A stretch of DNA of 8,274 nt from Actinomycetota bacterium (lineage in GTDB: Bacteria; Actinomycetota; Humimicrobiia; Humimicrobiales; Humimicrobiaceae), in assembly GCA_018897225.1 (NCBI GenBank), contig JAHILC010000189.1, positions 1 to 8,274 on the forward strand. Reading direction: 5' to 3'. The translations under genes and the position numbers were made by a program. Below the pieces are notes generated by a model. The model was not told the origin of the DNA and ran no database searches. It worked only from the letters and a program-made list of their open reading frames with translations. Shown here piece by piece: positions 1 to 6,883 of this stretch. Position 1 is the stretch's first letter; each line of letters starts with the position of its first letter.

Positions 1-1
1 A

Positions 2-628
2 GCGCTTTCAAACATATTTGGCGATACTGATGTTGAAAACTCGACTACACAAATAGTAAATTCTTTCCTGAATATGTATATAAGCGATGAAATCTACAAG
101 TATTTTCAGGAAGAATTAAAAAAATCGGGCGAAAAGCTCGGAGTCAATAACCTGACTATAATTGATTCTTCTATTTTGCAGGACAGGAACCTGATAAATA
201 TTGGCAATGTAAACAACTTGTTATCTGAAATTAAAACAGTTACAAATACTGCCCAAAGAAGAGGCGTTGCAATTATAAGCCAGGATATAGTTTTCAATCC
301 GCAAATCTTAAATGAGCAGGGCGAGTATTTGATCATAAAAAAGGGCTCTGATATCAACGTGACAATAAGCATTGAAAACCAGGGAAACATGGTTGAAAAT
401 GATGTACTGGTGAAAATGAGCTACAGCGTTGAAGGCATCAGCAAGGCAGAAGAAAAGACCTATACTATAAAAACCATTAATCCTTCGGAAAAAAAATCTG
501 TTACAATTTCAGGATTTAAGGCTTATCCCGGAAAGAAATGTGAAGTCAAGATTGATGCTGGACCAGTTCCGGAAGAAGTGTTTATGGCCAATAATACTGC
601 GATTTTTAAATTTATGATGGAAAAATAG
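2..628 (+). CDS. 3' part of a gene for a protein with a C-terminal CARDB-like domain (5' end outside window)
   Basis: The reading frame is open from the first bases of the window, so the gene begins upstream. The first ATG inside the window, at 74, has no ribosome-binding site and falls within continuous coding sequence, so it is not taken as the start. About 208 residues are visible. The first ~75 look helical and polar (for example YKYFQEELKKSGEKLG). The last ~110 alternate hydrophobic and polar residues as in a beta-sandwich. The stretch GSDINVTISIENQGNMVEND, followed by a closing VPEEVFMANNTAIFKF, resembles the CARDB/Ig-like fold found in cell-surface proteins. There is no membrane segment in the visible part; any signal peptide or anchor would be upstream. 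A role in the envelope or outside the cell is inferred only from the domain type. It is separated from pheA by 94 bases and is probably a different transcription unit. Function unknown. Confidence 0.75.
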   Translation, partial: ALSNIFGDTDVENSTTQIVNSFLNMYISDEIYKYFQEELKKSGEKLGVNNLTIIDSSILQDRNLINIGNVNNLLSEIKTVTNTAQRRGVAIISQDIVFNPQILNEQGEYLIIKKGSDINVTISIENQGNMVENDVLVKMSYSVEGISKAEEKTYTIKTINPSEKKSVTISGFKAYPGKKCEVKIDAGPVPEEVFMANNTAIFKFMMEK

Positions 629-652
629 TGTTGTAAAATAGACTTATATTTT

Positions 653-683
653 TTGACTAAAAATTAATTTTATGATTTATTTA
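653..683 (+). promoter_or_regulatory. weak candidate promoter for pheA-serS
   Basis: TTGACT at 653-658 resembles a -35 box. TATTTA at 678-683 is a poor -10 box, with a 19-base spacer. The region between the first gene and pheA is very AT-rich, so chance matches are expected. It is listed because pheA needs a promoter somewhere in this 94-base gap if it is not read from upstream. Confidence 0.2.
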
Positions 684-722
684 ATCCTTTAAAGTTTTTT
701 TAAAATTTGGGAAATTATAAAT

Positions 723-1577
723 ATGGATAATAAAAAAATAGCTTTTTTAGGGCCTGAAGGAACTTTCACGGAAGAAGCATTGATCAAATATATAAAGGAC
801 TTAAAAGAATATGAAAAAATGCCTATTTCAACAATTCAGGACGTAATTAAAAGTGTTGACAGGGGAGAGGTATGGCAAGGTGTTGTCCCAATAGAAAACT
901 CAATTGAAGGTTCTGTAAATATTACTCAGGATATACTAACATTTGAAAGTGATGCAAAAATAATTGGTGAAATTACTATCCCGATCAAGCATCATCTTAT
1001 TGGTAAAAAAGGAACAAAAATAAAAAATGTAAAAAAGATATTATCACACCCGCATGCTACAGCCCAGTGCAGGATATTTTTAGCAAGTAAATGCAGCGAT
1101 TGTGAAATTATAGCCGCAAACAGCACTGCAGAAGCAGTGAAAAAGCTACTCGGTTCCGAAAGTGACACTGCTGCAATAGGTACAAAAATAGCTGCAGGCA
1201 TATATGATCTGGAAATCCTTTCCAGAGATATAGAAGATAATAAGGAAAATAAAACAAGATTTGTTATTATCGGGAATATTATTCCGCCTAAGACAGGAAA
1301 CGACAAGACTTCAATAGTTTGTTTTTTAAAAAAAGACAAGCCGGGAAGCTTATTTAATATACTTAAGGAATTTGCTAAGAGAAATATTAATTTGACAAGG
1401 CTTGAATCAAGGCCGGCTAAAAAGGATTTAGGCGACTATGTATTCATGATTGACATGGAAGGGCATATACACGATAAAACAATTTACGAAGCGATTGAAA
1501 GCCTGAGAAACAAAGTTTATCTAGTTAAAATATTAGGTTCTTATCCTGTTTCGAAAGGAGGCTTGACAAGTGATTGA
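723..1577 (+). CDS. pheA: prephenate dehydratase with ACT regulatory domain
   Basis: Monofunctional prephenate dehydratase: it decarboxylates and dehydrates prephenate to phenylpyruvate, the committed step to phenylalanine, in the cytoplasm. The 284-residue length fits the monofunctional family. The catalytic PDT domain covers about residues 3-183, with the N-terminal motif FLGPEGTF (8-15), VPIENSIEGSV (55-65) and the family's catalytic TRF motif (178-180). An ACT domain follows (about 196-275), with KPGSLFNIL and the phenylalanine-binding ESRP motif (228-231), so feedback inhibition by phenylalanine is expected. No chorismate mutase domain is fused. The ATG at 723 gives a start right at the conserved first strand (KKIAFLGPEG). 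Its ribosome-binding site is weak (GGGAAA). The end overlaps serS by 8 bases, which suggests translational coupling in one mRNA. The symbol follows usual monofunctional naming. Confidence 0.96.
   Translation: MDNKKIAFLGPEGTFTEEALIKYIKDLKEYEKMPISTIQDVIKSVDRGEVWQGVVPIENSIEGSVNITQDILTFESDAKIIGEITIPIKHHLIGKKGTKIKNVKKILSHPHATAQCRIFLASKCSDCEIIAANSTAEAVKKLLGSESDTAAIGTKIAAGIYDLEILSRDIEDNKENKTRFVIIGNIIPPKTGNDKTSIVCFLKKDKPGSLFNILKEFAKRNINLTRLESRPAKKDLGDYVFMIDMEGHIHDKTIYEAIESLRNKVYLVKILGSYPVSKGGLTSD
1554..1561 (+). promoter_or_regulatory. Shine-Dalgarno site that fixes the serS GTG start
   Basis: AAAGGAGG lies inside the 3' end of pheA, 8 bases before the GTG at 1570. This strong anti-16S match at ideal spacing supports GTG 1570 as the serS start and an 8-base overlap with pheA (stop TGA at 1575-1577). 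Confidence 0.85.
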
Positions 1578-2835
1578 TCTGGAACTACTTAGAAAAAATC
1601 CTGAAATAATAGAAGAAGAAATAAAAAATAGAGGCATGAAAATTGATGTCCGTGCTGATGTAAGGCTTGATACTGAAAGAAGGAGCTTGATTGTCAGGAT
1701 TGATGACATAAGAGCAAAAAAGAATGAGGCCTCTAAGCTGATTCCGAAAATTGCCGGCACAGAAAAGGAAAAGATGATAAATAAAATGAAGAGCTTAAAT
1801 GAGGATTTAAGCAGTCTTGAAAGTCAGTTTGAAGAGCTTGATAGAAGATTTTTTACAAATCTTGCAGGTTATCCCAACATCACTCATCCATCAGTACCTA
1901 TTGGTAAAGATGAAAGTGGCAATATTACCCTATATTTTGTTGGAAATAAACCGGAATTTGATTTTAAGGTCAAAAACCATGTCGAGCTTGGAGTTGGCTT
2001 GGATCTTATTGATGAGGAACGTGCTTCTAAAATTTCAGGCGCCAGGTTTGTTTTTTTGAAAAATGAGGTAGTTTTACTGCAGTTTGCCCTTGTGCAATAT
2101 GTAATGAATTTGTTAATTGGCAAAGGCCATATTCCTTTGATCCCGCCCGTTCTCGTAAAAGAAAGAACAATGTATGGAACCGGATTTTTTCCTGCAGAGG
2201 CGACTCAATATTACAAGACAGAGCTTGATGATTTGTTTTTAATCGGAACAGCAGAAGTTCCATTATGTGCTTTTCACAGTGATGAAACAATTGATGCAGC
2301 AAGACTGCCATTAAAGTATGCTGCATACTCAACTTGTTTCAGAAGGGAAGCCGGGAGTTACGGAAAAGACATGGGAGGATTATTCCGTGTTCACCAGTTC
2401 GACAAGATTGAGATGTTTATTTTCGCCAGTCCTGGAAAATCCTGGCAATCTTATGAGTATTTACGAGAAACTCTTGAAGAAATTGTAAAAGGTCTAGGGT
2501 TACATTACAGGCTCATGAACATGTGCACAGGTGATCTAGGTACCCCAAATGCTAAAAAATATGACCTGGAAGTCTGGATGCCAGGCCAGAATACCTATCG
2601 GGAGATTGCATCATGCAGCAATGACACAGAATTCCAGGCAAGAAGATTAAACATTAAGTTCAAGGATGGAGATAAAAAAGGCTTTGTTCATACCATGAAT
2701 AGCACTGCGTGTGCAGTCGGTAGAACTATTATGGCAATAATGGAAAATTATCAGGACCAAGATGGAAATATTGTCATTCCTGATAAGCTTGTGCATTACA
2801 TGGGCGGTTTAAAAATTATTTCCAGAAAGAAATAG
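1570..2835 (+). CDS. serS: serine--tRNA ligase (seryl-tRNA synthetase)
   Basis: Class II aminoacyl-tRNA synthetase that activates serine with ATP and charges tRNA-Ser (and normally tRNA-Sec) in the cytoplasm. The 421 residues match bacterial-type SerRS. The N-terminal ~110 residues are charged and helical, as expected for the long antiparallel coiled coil that grips the long variable arm of tRNA-Ser. The catalytic core follows: the serine-site motif TAEVP (227-231), class II motif 2 around FRREAGSYGKD (257-267) with the downstream loop FRVHQFDKIEMF, and motif 3 with AVGRTIMAIMENYQ (382-395). Motif 3 is preceded by NSTAC rather than the commoner NGSG/NGSS; the invariant arginine is kept, so activity is expected. 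The GTG start is chosen from the strong upstream ribosome-binding site. It lies downstream of and overlaps pheA, and its cognate tRNA-Ser gene begins 22 bases after the stop. Confidence 0.97.
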   Translation: MIDLELLRKNPEIIEEEIKNRGMKIDVRADVRLDTERRSLIVRIDDIRAKKNEASKLIPKIAGTEKEKMINKMKSLNEDLSSLESQFEELDRRFFTNLAGYPNITHPSVPIGKDESGNITLYFVGNKPEFDFKVKNHVELGVGLDLIDEERASKISGARFVFLKNEVVLLQFALVQYVMNLLIGKGHIPLIPPVLVKERTMYGTGFFPAEATQYYKTELDDLFLIGTAEVPLCAFHSDETIDAARLPLKYAAYSTCFRREAGSYGKDMGGLFRVHQFDKIEMFIFASPGKSWQSYEYLRETLEEIVKGLGLHYRLMNMCTGDLGTPNAKKYDLEVWMPGQNTYREIASCSNDTEFQARRLNIKFKDGDKKGFVHTMNSTACAVGRTIMAIMENYQDQDGNIVIPDKLVHYMGGLKIISRKK

Positions 2836-2848
2836 TTTTTGATATAAT
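2819..2848 (+). promoter_or_regulatory. candidate promoter for tRNA-Ser, overlapping the end of serS
   Basis: A perfect TATAAT at 2843-2848 ends 9 bases before the first tRNA base. This would place transcription start two to three bases ahead of the mature 5' end. The -35 partner, TTTCCA at 2819-2824 (18-base spacer), is only a 4/6 match and lies inside the last serS codons. It would allow tRNA expression independent of pheA-serS, though read-through from serS is also possible because no terminator separates them. Confidence 0.45.
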
Positions 2849-2857
2849 TCTTCTCCT

Positions 2858-2945
2858 GGAGGGGTGGCAGAGTGGTTGAATGCGGCGGTCTTGAAAACCG
2901 TTGAGGGTTTTCCCTCCGGGGGTTCAAATCCCTCCCCCTCCGCCA
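2858..2945 (+). tRNA. tRNA-Ser (anticodon UGA)
   Basis: An 88-base class II tRNA folds completely. The acceptor stem is GGAGGGG with CCCCTCC, and the D-stem is GCA/TGC. The anticodon stem GCGGT/ACCGT (one G-U) encloses the loop CTTGAAA with anticodon TGA at 2892-2894. A long variable arm GAGGG-TTTT-CCCTC is diagnostic of serine. The T-arm is GGGGG/CCCTC with one G-U pair. The discriminator is G and CCA is encoded. It reads UCA and probably other UCN codons. It follows serS directly, so synthetase and substrate tRNA are encoded side by side. Its last 21 bases are repeated downstream at 2977-2997. Confidence 0.97.
2925..2945 (+). repeat. direct repeat copy 1: 3' end of tRNA-Ser (att-like)
   Basis: These 21 bases, from the T-loop (CAAATCCC...) through the encoded CCA, recur without mismatch at 2977-2997, an offset of 52 bases. 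The 3' half of a tRNA gene from the T-loop onward is the usual crossover segment for tyrosine-recombinase elements. That this is an integration site is inferred from the shape of the repeat. Confidence 0.6.
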
Positions 2946-2976
2946 TAAAGATATTGAATACGGCAAGACGAAAGAC

Positions 2977-2997
2977 CAAATCCCTCCCCCTCCGCCA
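2977..2997 (+). repeat. direct repeat copy 2: orphan tRNA-Ser 3' end, remnant attachment site
   Basis: A perfect copy of bases 2925-2945 with no tRNA body in front of it. The 31 bases separating the copies (2946-2976) hold no gene. Identity starts inside the T-loop and stops exactly at CCA, which fits a scar of site-specific integration better than random drift. A short tandem duplication is the main alternative. No integrase gene is visible in the window. Confidence 0.55.
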
Positions 2998-3061
2998 GCG
3001 ATAGACTTACTTCTGGATTTAATATTAAACATCTTCAGTAAATTTTTTTCAAATAGCTTAA

Positions 3062-3137
3062 GCGCCTGTAGCTCAGTGGATAGAGCGATGGTCTACGAAA
3101 CCAAAGGTCGGAGGTTCGAATCCTCTCAGGCGCGCCA
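3062..3137 (+). tRNA. tRNA-Arg (anticodon ACG)
   Basis: A 76-base cloverleaf with acceptor GCGCCTG/CAGGCGC, D-stem GCTC/GAGC, anticodon loop CTACGAA with anticodon ACG at 3095-3097, T-arm GGAGG-TTCGAAT-CCTCT (one G-U), discriminator G and encoded CCA. The first anticodon base A is normally deaminated to inosine by TadA in bacteria, so this tRNA would read CGU, CGC and CGA. The anticodon stem is ATGGT/ACCAA, so the outermost pair (27-43) is an A-A mismatch and only four pairs form. Everything else is canonical, so it is probably functional. Confidence 0.95.
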
Positions 3138-3143
3138 GTGACT

Positions 3144-3169
3144 GATAGCAACATGCCTGTGGCTTTATC
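3144..3169 (+). terminator. weak stem-loop after tRNA-Arg, possible terminator
   Basis: GATA at 3144-3147 pairs with TATC at 3166-3169. GCAACA at 3148-3153 pairs with TGTGGC at 3158-3163 with one mismatch, around the loop TGCC. The stem is interrupted by a two-base bulge, and the following bases are A-rich; a T-run comes only at 3180-3184. It could end the tRNA transcript but is not a strong intrinsic terminator. Confidence 0.25.
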
Positions 3170-3181
3170 AAAAAATTAATT

Positions 3182-3209
3182 TTTACAAAATAAGAAATTA
3201 AGTTATAAT
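3182..3209 (+). promoter_or_regulatory. candidate promoter for the ABC transporter operon
   Basis: TTTACA (3182-3187) and a perfect TATAAT (3204-3209) are separated by 16 bases, a good sigma-70-type match. It would leave a leader of about 175 bases before the ATPase gene. A second, weaker pair lies closer to the gene: TTAACC 3339-3344 and TACAAT 3363-3368 with an 18-base spacer. The spacer 3138-3391 is AT-rich, so both are only candidates. Confidence 0.4.
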
Positions 3210-3301
3210 ATTTATAATTATTATAAAAACTTTAAAAAGCGTCTTTTATGGTAGCTTCTAATTCTATTTTACCTTTAAGAGGGGAATCAGAAAAGAAAAA
3301 A

Positions 3302-3321
3302 CTTTTAACTGGATTTAAAAG
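3302..3321 (+). promoter_or_regulatory. inverted repeat, possible operator
   Basis: CTTTTAA and TTAAAAG form a perfect 7-base inverted repeat around a 6-base centre (CTGGAT). It lies between the two candidate promoters and about 70 bases before the ATPase start codon. The size and symmetry suit a dimeric repressor site, such as those of LacI- or ROK-type sugar regulators. The arms are AT-only apart from the outer C/G pair, so chance is a real alternative. Confidence 0.25.
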
Positions 3322-3391
3322 AAAACCCAGGCCAATGTTAACCCAATGATTTTATAGATTTGTACAATATGTTAGGTAAGTAATTGTTATA

Positions 3392-4915
3392 ATGAACGAG
3401 AAAAACGTTTTTATAGAATTAAAAAACATAAGAAAAATATTTCCTGGAGTAGTTGCGCTGGAAAATGTTGATTTTGATGTAAGATATGGGGAAGTGCACG
3501 CACTGGTTGGGGAAAATGGCGCTGGTAAAAGCACACTTATTAAGATACTCGGCGGTGCATATCAACCAGACGGTGGTGAAATTTTTATTGAAGGGGAAAA
3601 AATATCCATTTCAAGTACATCTATGGCACAGCATTTGAAAATGGCTGTTATTTACCAGGAGTTTAACCTGATACCCGATCTTTCTGTAGCTGAAAATATT
3701 TTTATAGGTAGAGAACCGAAAATAGGAAAATCCTTTATAAATTGGAATAAGTTAAATAATGACGCTGCAGAAATTTTAAAGAAACTTGATATAGATATTA
3801 ATCCTCGTAAATTTATATCTGACCTATCAGTAGCTGAAAAGCAAATGGTTGAAATTGCAAAATCACTTTCGATGGATGCCAGATTGATTATTATGGACGA
3901 GCCAACAGCCACTTTAACTGAAAAAGAAGTGGTAAAACTTTTTTCAATTATTGAAGAATTAAGGAAAAAAGGCGTTTCCATTGTTTATATATCCCATCGT
4001 CTTGATGAAGCATTCAGATTATCTGACAGGATTACTGTTTTAAGAGACGGGAAAAGGATTGAAACTAAGAAAACATCCGAAACAAATCAGGATGAAATTA
4101 TTTCCCTGATGGTAGGAAAAATAGTTAATGATTATTTTGCGGGTAAGAAGGAGAAAACAACTGATAGAGATATCGTGATAGAAGTTAAAAATTATAATAT
4201 TGCAGACTACATTCATAATGTAAATTTTAAATTATATAAGGGCGAGATTTTGGGTTTTGCCGGTGTTTTAGGCTCCGGAATTCACCATCTTTTAAGGTCT
4301 CTTTATGGGGCTGCTCAAAAAACGGAAGGGGAAGTTTTTTTTGAAGGAAAGCCTGTTGATATTAAAAATGCATCTGAAGCAATTAAATTGGGAATTGGTT
4401 ATGTAACCGAAGATAGAAAAGGCGAAGGCCTGCTTAATGATATGTCTGTTTTACAGAATATTTCTATTATTATTATTAAGTTCCTGACTTTCTTTAAAGG
4501 CATATTTATAAGACAAAAAAAGGAATTAGATGTATTCAATAAGATAGCAAAAGAACTGGATATTAAGTATGCAAACATAAACCAGAGAATAATTTATTTA
4601 AGTGGTGGCAACCAGCAAAAAGTTGTTATGGGAAGAACTCTTGTAAGTAATTGTAAAGTGCTTATTTTACTTGAACCCACAAGAGGAATAGATGTTGGCG
4701 CTAAAGCAGAAATTCATAAGATTATGGTCGAACTGGCAAACAGGGGAATTTCCATAATTATGACATCTTCAGAACTGCTTGAACTTGTCAACTTAACTGA
4801 CAGGTGCCTTGTGCTATACAAAGGAAAGCTTGTTGCAGAGTTTAACAGGGAAAACATGAATGAAGAAAAACTTGTAGCTGCAGAAATTGGTAAGTTGAGC
4901 TATGCCAACAATTAA
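3392..4915 (+). CDS. sugar ABC importer ATP-binding protein, two fused ATPase domains (RbsA type)
   Basis: Cytoplasmic energy-coupling subunit of a ribose/galactose-type (CUT2) ABC importer. The 507-residue length is normal for this family, with two ATPase domains in tandem. Domain 1 (about 7-240) is intact: Walker A GENGAGKST (40-48), Q-loop Q89, signature LSVAE (145-149), Walker B LIIMDE (165-170) and switch histidine H202. Domain 2 (about 258-500) has a normal signature LSGGNQQ (403-409). Its Walker A position reads GVLGSGIHH (291-299) without the lysine or the usual RTEL, and its Walker B reads LILLEP, with leucine 427 in place of the aspartate. A degenerate second Walker A is normal for the family; the Walker B change is not. 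The start ATG has only a weak AGG upstream but directly precedes the typical opening (FIELKNIRKIFPGV). First gene of the transporter operon; the permease gene follows after 19 bases. Ligand not determined. Confidence 0.93.
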   Translation: MNEKNVFIELKNIRKIFPGVVALENVDFDVRYGEVHALVGENGAGKSTLIKILGGAYQPDGGEIFIEGEKISISSTSMAQHLKMAVIYQEFNLIPDLSVAENIFIGREPKIGKSFINWNKLNNDAAEILKKLDIDINPRKFISDLSVAEKQMVEIAKSLSMDARLIIMDEPTATLTEKEVVKLFSIIEELRKKGVSIVYISHRLDEAFRLSDRITVLRDGKRIETKKTSETNQDEIISLMVGKIVNDYFAGKKEKTTDRDIVIEVKNYNIADYIHNVNFKLYKGEILGFAGVLGSGIHHLLRSLYGAAQKTEGEVFFEGKPVDIKNASEAIKLGIGYVTEDRKGEGLLNDMSVLQNISIIIIKFLTFFKGIFIRQKKELDVFNKIAKELDIKYANINQRIIYLSGGNQQKVVMGRTLVSNCKVLILLEPTRGIDVGAKAEIHKIMVELANRGISIIMTSSELLELVNLTDRCLVLYKGKLVAEFNRENMNEEKLVAAEIGKLSYANN

Positions 4916-4934
4916 GCAGTAAAGGATTTACGGT

Positions 4935-5900
4935 ATGGTAAAGTTTTTAAAACTGTATGAAAAAATAGGAATATTTATATTGATTGTTGCGGCAAGTATT
5001 TTCCTTACAATAGTAAGCCCTAATTTTAGGAATATGGATACAATCCTTGGAATCATAATGCAGGGGAGTTATGGCGCAATAATTGCTGTTGGAATGACAC
5101 TGGCACTTACCAGCGGTGGGTTTGATCTCTCTGTGGAAGCAGTTATGGGTCTTACAAGTGTAATTTTAGCAATGTTGATACCGCAAATGGGTTTTACGCT
5201 TTCAATAATAATAGCAATCCTTGCAAGCTGTTTTGTTGGAATGATAAATGGCGTATTAATAACAAAAGTAGGAATAAGCCCATTAATTATGACCCTGGCA
5301 ATGCAGGTAATCTTAAGGGGAACTTCTTTATTAATAACCGGAGGCAGGCAGGTGGTAATTGCTCAAAAGTCCTTTATGACAATAGGAGCTTCAAAAGTTT
5401 TTAATATTATTCCGACTCCAATTATTTATATGGTTGTAATATTTATAGTATTTTATCTCTTGTTGAATCAGACAACCTTTGGGAGGCATATAGCTGCTGT
5501 TGGCTCTAATGAACAAGCTGCAAGAATGTCAGGTTTAAATGTAACCATTATTAAAACACTGGTTTATGTGCTAGTTGCATTTACTGCCAGCATTGTAGGG
5601 GTAATTAGAACTTCGCAAACCCTTATAGGAATTCCAACAATGGCCCCCGGTTTTACATTGAATGTACTTACAATAGCAATACTTGGCGGCACCAGCCTTG
5701 CAGGGGGTAAGGGAAATCTCATAGGCACCTTTTTTGCAGGTATTTTTATTTCAATGATTTACTATGGTCTTAATTTGTTAAATGTTCAAATTTTTTATCA
5801 GTTCCTGTCAGTGGGACTAGTTTTATTGTTCGCCTTATTTGTGAACGGTTTAAGAATAAGATATCTTGAAAGTGCAAAAGTAAAGGGGATAAGAATTTAA
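4935..5900 (+). CDS. sugar ABC importer permease 1 (RbsC type)
   Basis: Integral inner-membrane permease of the BPD_transp_2 family, 321 residues, almost entirely hydrophobic segments (roughly eight to ten membrane helices). Family landmarks are visible: GGFDLSVEA (61-69) near the N-terminal third, AAVGSNEQAARMSG (187-200), the cytoplasmic loop expected to contact the ATPase, and GGTSLAGGKG (251-260) before the last helices. It starts 19 bases after the ATPase stop with an AAAGGA ribosome-binding site. It ends at the TAA whose last A is the first base of the next permease's ATG. With the second, different permease it should form a heterodimeric channel, unlike E. coli RbsC, which is used as a single permease type. 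The substrate cannot be told from the sequence. Confidence 0.92.
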   Translation: MVKFLKLYEKIGIFILIVAASIFLTIVSPNFRNMDTILGIIMQGSYGAIIAVGMTLALTSGGFDLSVEAVMGLTSVILAMLIPQMGFTLSIIIAILASCFVGMINGVLITKVGISPLIMTLAMQVILRGTSLLITGGRQVVIAQKSFMTIGASKVFNIIPTPIIYMVVIFIVFYLLLNQTTFGRHIAAVGSNEQAARMSGLNVTIIKTLVYVLVAFTASIVGVIRTSQTLIGIPTMAPGFTLNVLTIAILGGTSLAGGKGNLIGTFFAGIFISMIYYGLNLLNVQIFYQFLSVGLVLLFALFVNGLRIRYLESAKVKGIRI

Positions 5901-6883
5901 TGATGGATGAATCTAAAGTAGGGCTCACTTCTAAACAAAAAGCGGGAAATTTCATTGGAAGTTTTGGACTTATTATAATTCTTTTAGTTATTTTTGGATT
6001 ATTTTCATTTTTAATTCCTGGAGTTTATTTCACATGGGTCAACCTGCGTGATATGATAAGATTCTCAAGCTTTGTAGGAATTGGCGCTATAGGGATGACT
6101 TTTTGTATTATGACTGGAAACTTTGATATCTCAGTCGGATCAATGCTTGCTCTTGCGGGCGTGCTTGGCGCTTCTCTTGCCCCCAGAATAAGTGGTGTGG
6201 GCGGTGTAATAGTTACCATCATTGTTGCTCTATTTCTCGGTTTTATTAACGGAGTTTTTGTAACCAAACTAAAAATTCCCGCATTTATTACAACTCTTGG
6301 CATGTTATTTGTTTTCAGGGCAATTGCTTATATCTATACAAATAATACTCCACAATATATTCAGGACAGATTCTGGATTTCTATTGGCAATAAGACATTT
6401 TTGGGTCTTCCTATACCAATTTATATAATGGCAGTGTGTTACGGAATTGCTTATTTATTGTTAAAAAAATCACCGGTCGGAAGATATATAATTGCAGTTG
6501 GAACAAACAGCAGAGCTGCTACACTATCAGGAATAAATGTCGATAATATTAAAATTCTGGTTTTCACACTGATCGGATTATTTGTAGGAATTGCTGCAGT
6601 TATAAATGCATCCATGCTAGGCGCTGCCAATCCTGGAATGATGGGTGATGGTTGGGAATTTCAGGTTATTACTGCAGTGGTTTTAGGAGGAACTGCGCTT
6701 TCTGGTGGAAGTGGCAGCCTTGGCGGCTCTCTTCTTGCTGCTCTTATAATTATTTTTCTTAAAACAGGTATGAGCAATGCACAGGTTAATAGTTACTGGC
6801 AGCAGGTTGCTACCGGGCTAGTTCTTATCTTTGCAGTATCTCTTAATAAGTTGAAATTCTGGTTAATTGGACAAACTCAATAA
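5900..6883 (+). CDS. sugar ABC importer permease 2 (RbsC type)
   Basis: A second BPD_transp_2 permease, 327 residues, related to but clearly diverged from permease 1. It carries the same landmarks: GNFDISVGS (73-81), AVGTNSRAATLSG (199-211) and GGTALSGGSG (263-272). A hydrophilic N-terminal stretch of ~18 residues precedes the first helix. The start at 5900 overlaps the previous stop as TAATG, the usual arrangement for coupled translation, with AAAGGGG upstream in permease 1. The ATG at 5903 would also be possible and changes only one residue. The paired permeases imply an old duplication followed by specialisation into a heterodimer. The gene is followed by a 113-base gap before the binding protein. 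Confidence 0.92.
   Translation: MMDESKVGLTSKQKAGNFIGSFGLIIILLVIFGLFSFLIPGVYFTWVNLRDMIRFSSFVGIGAIGMTFCIMTGNFDISVGSMLALAGVLGASLAPRISGVGGVIVTIIVALFLGFINGVFVTKLKIPAFITTLGMLFVFRAIAYIYTNNTPQYIQDRFWISIGNKTFLGLPIPIYIMAVCYGIAYLLLKKSPVGRYIIAVGTNSRAATLSGINVDNIKILVFTLIGLFVGIAAVINASMLGAANPGMMGDGWEFQVITAVVLGGTALSGGSGSLGGSLLAALIIIFLKTGMSNAQVNSYWQQVATGLVLIFAVSLNKLKFWLIGQTQ

Noticed and set aside
659..671. AAAAATTAATTTT, found again at 3171-3183
   Set aside because: The shared near-palindrome is pure A/T in two AT-rich spacers; chance is likely and no consistent position relative to genes is seen.
3018..3029. 12-base palindrome TTTAATATTAAA before tRNA-Arg
   Set aside because: AT-only palindrome in an AT-rich spacer; no supporting -35 box or repeat elsewhere.
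2796..3032. 78-codon reverse-strand open frame across the serS end and tRNA-Ser
   Set aside because: It runs through the tRNA gene and its repeat; this is a typical spurious translation of tRNA-Ser antisense.
3248..3349. 33-codon open frame in the spacer before the ATPase gene (MVASNSILPLRGESEKKK...)
   Set aside because: No ribosome-binding site before the ATG, no recognisable family, and it contains the candidate operator repeat; short open frames are expected by chance.
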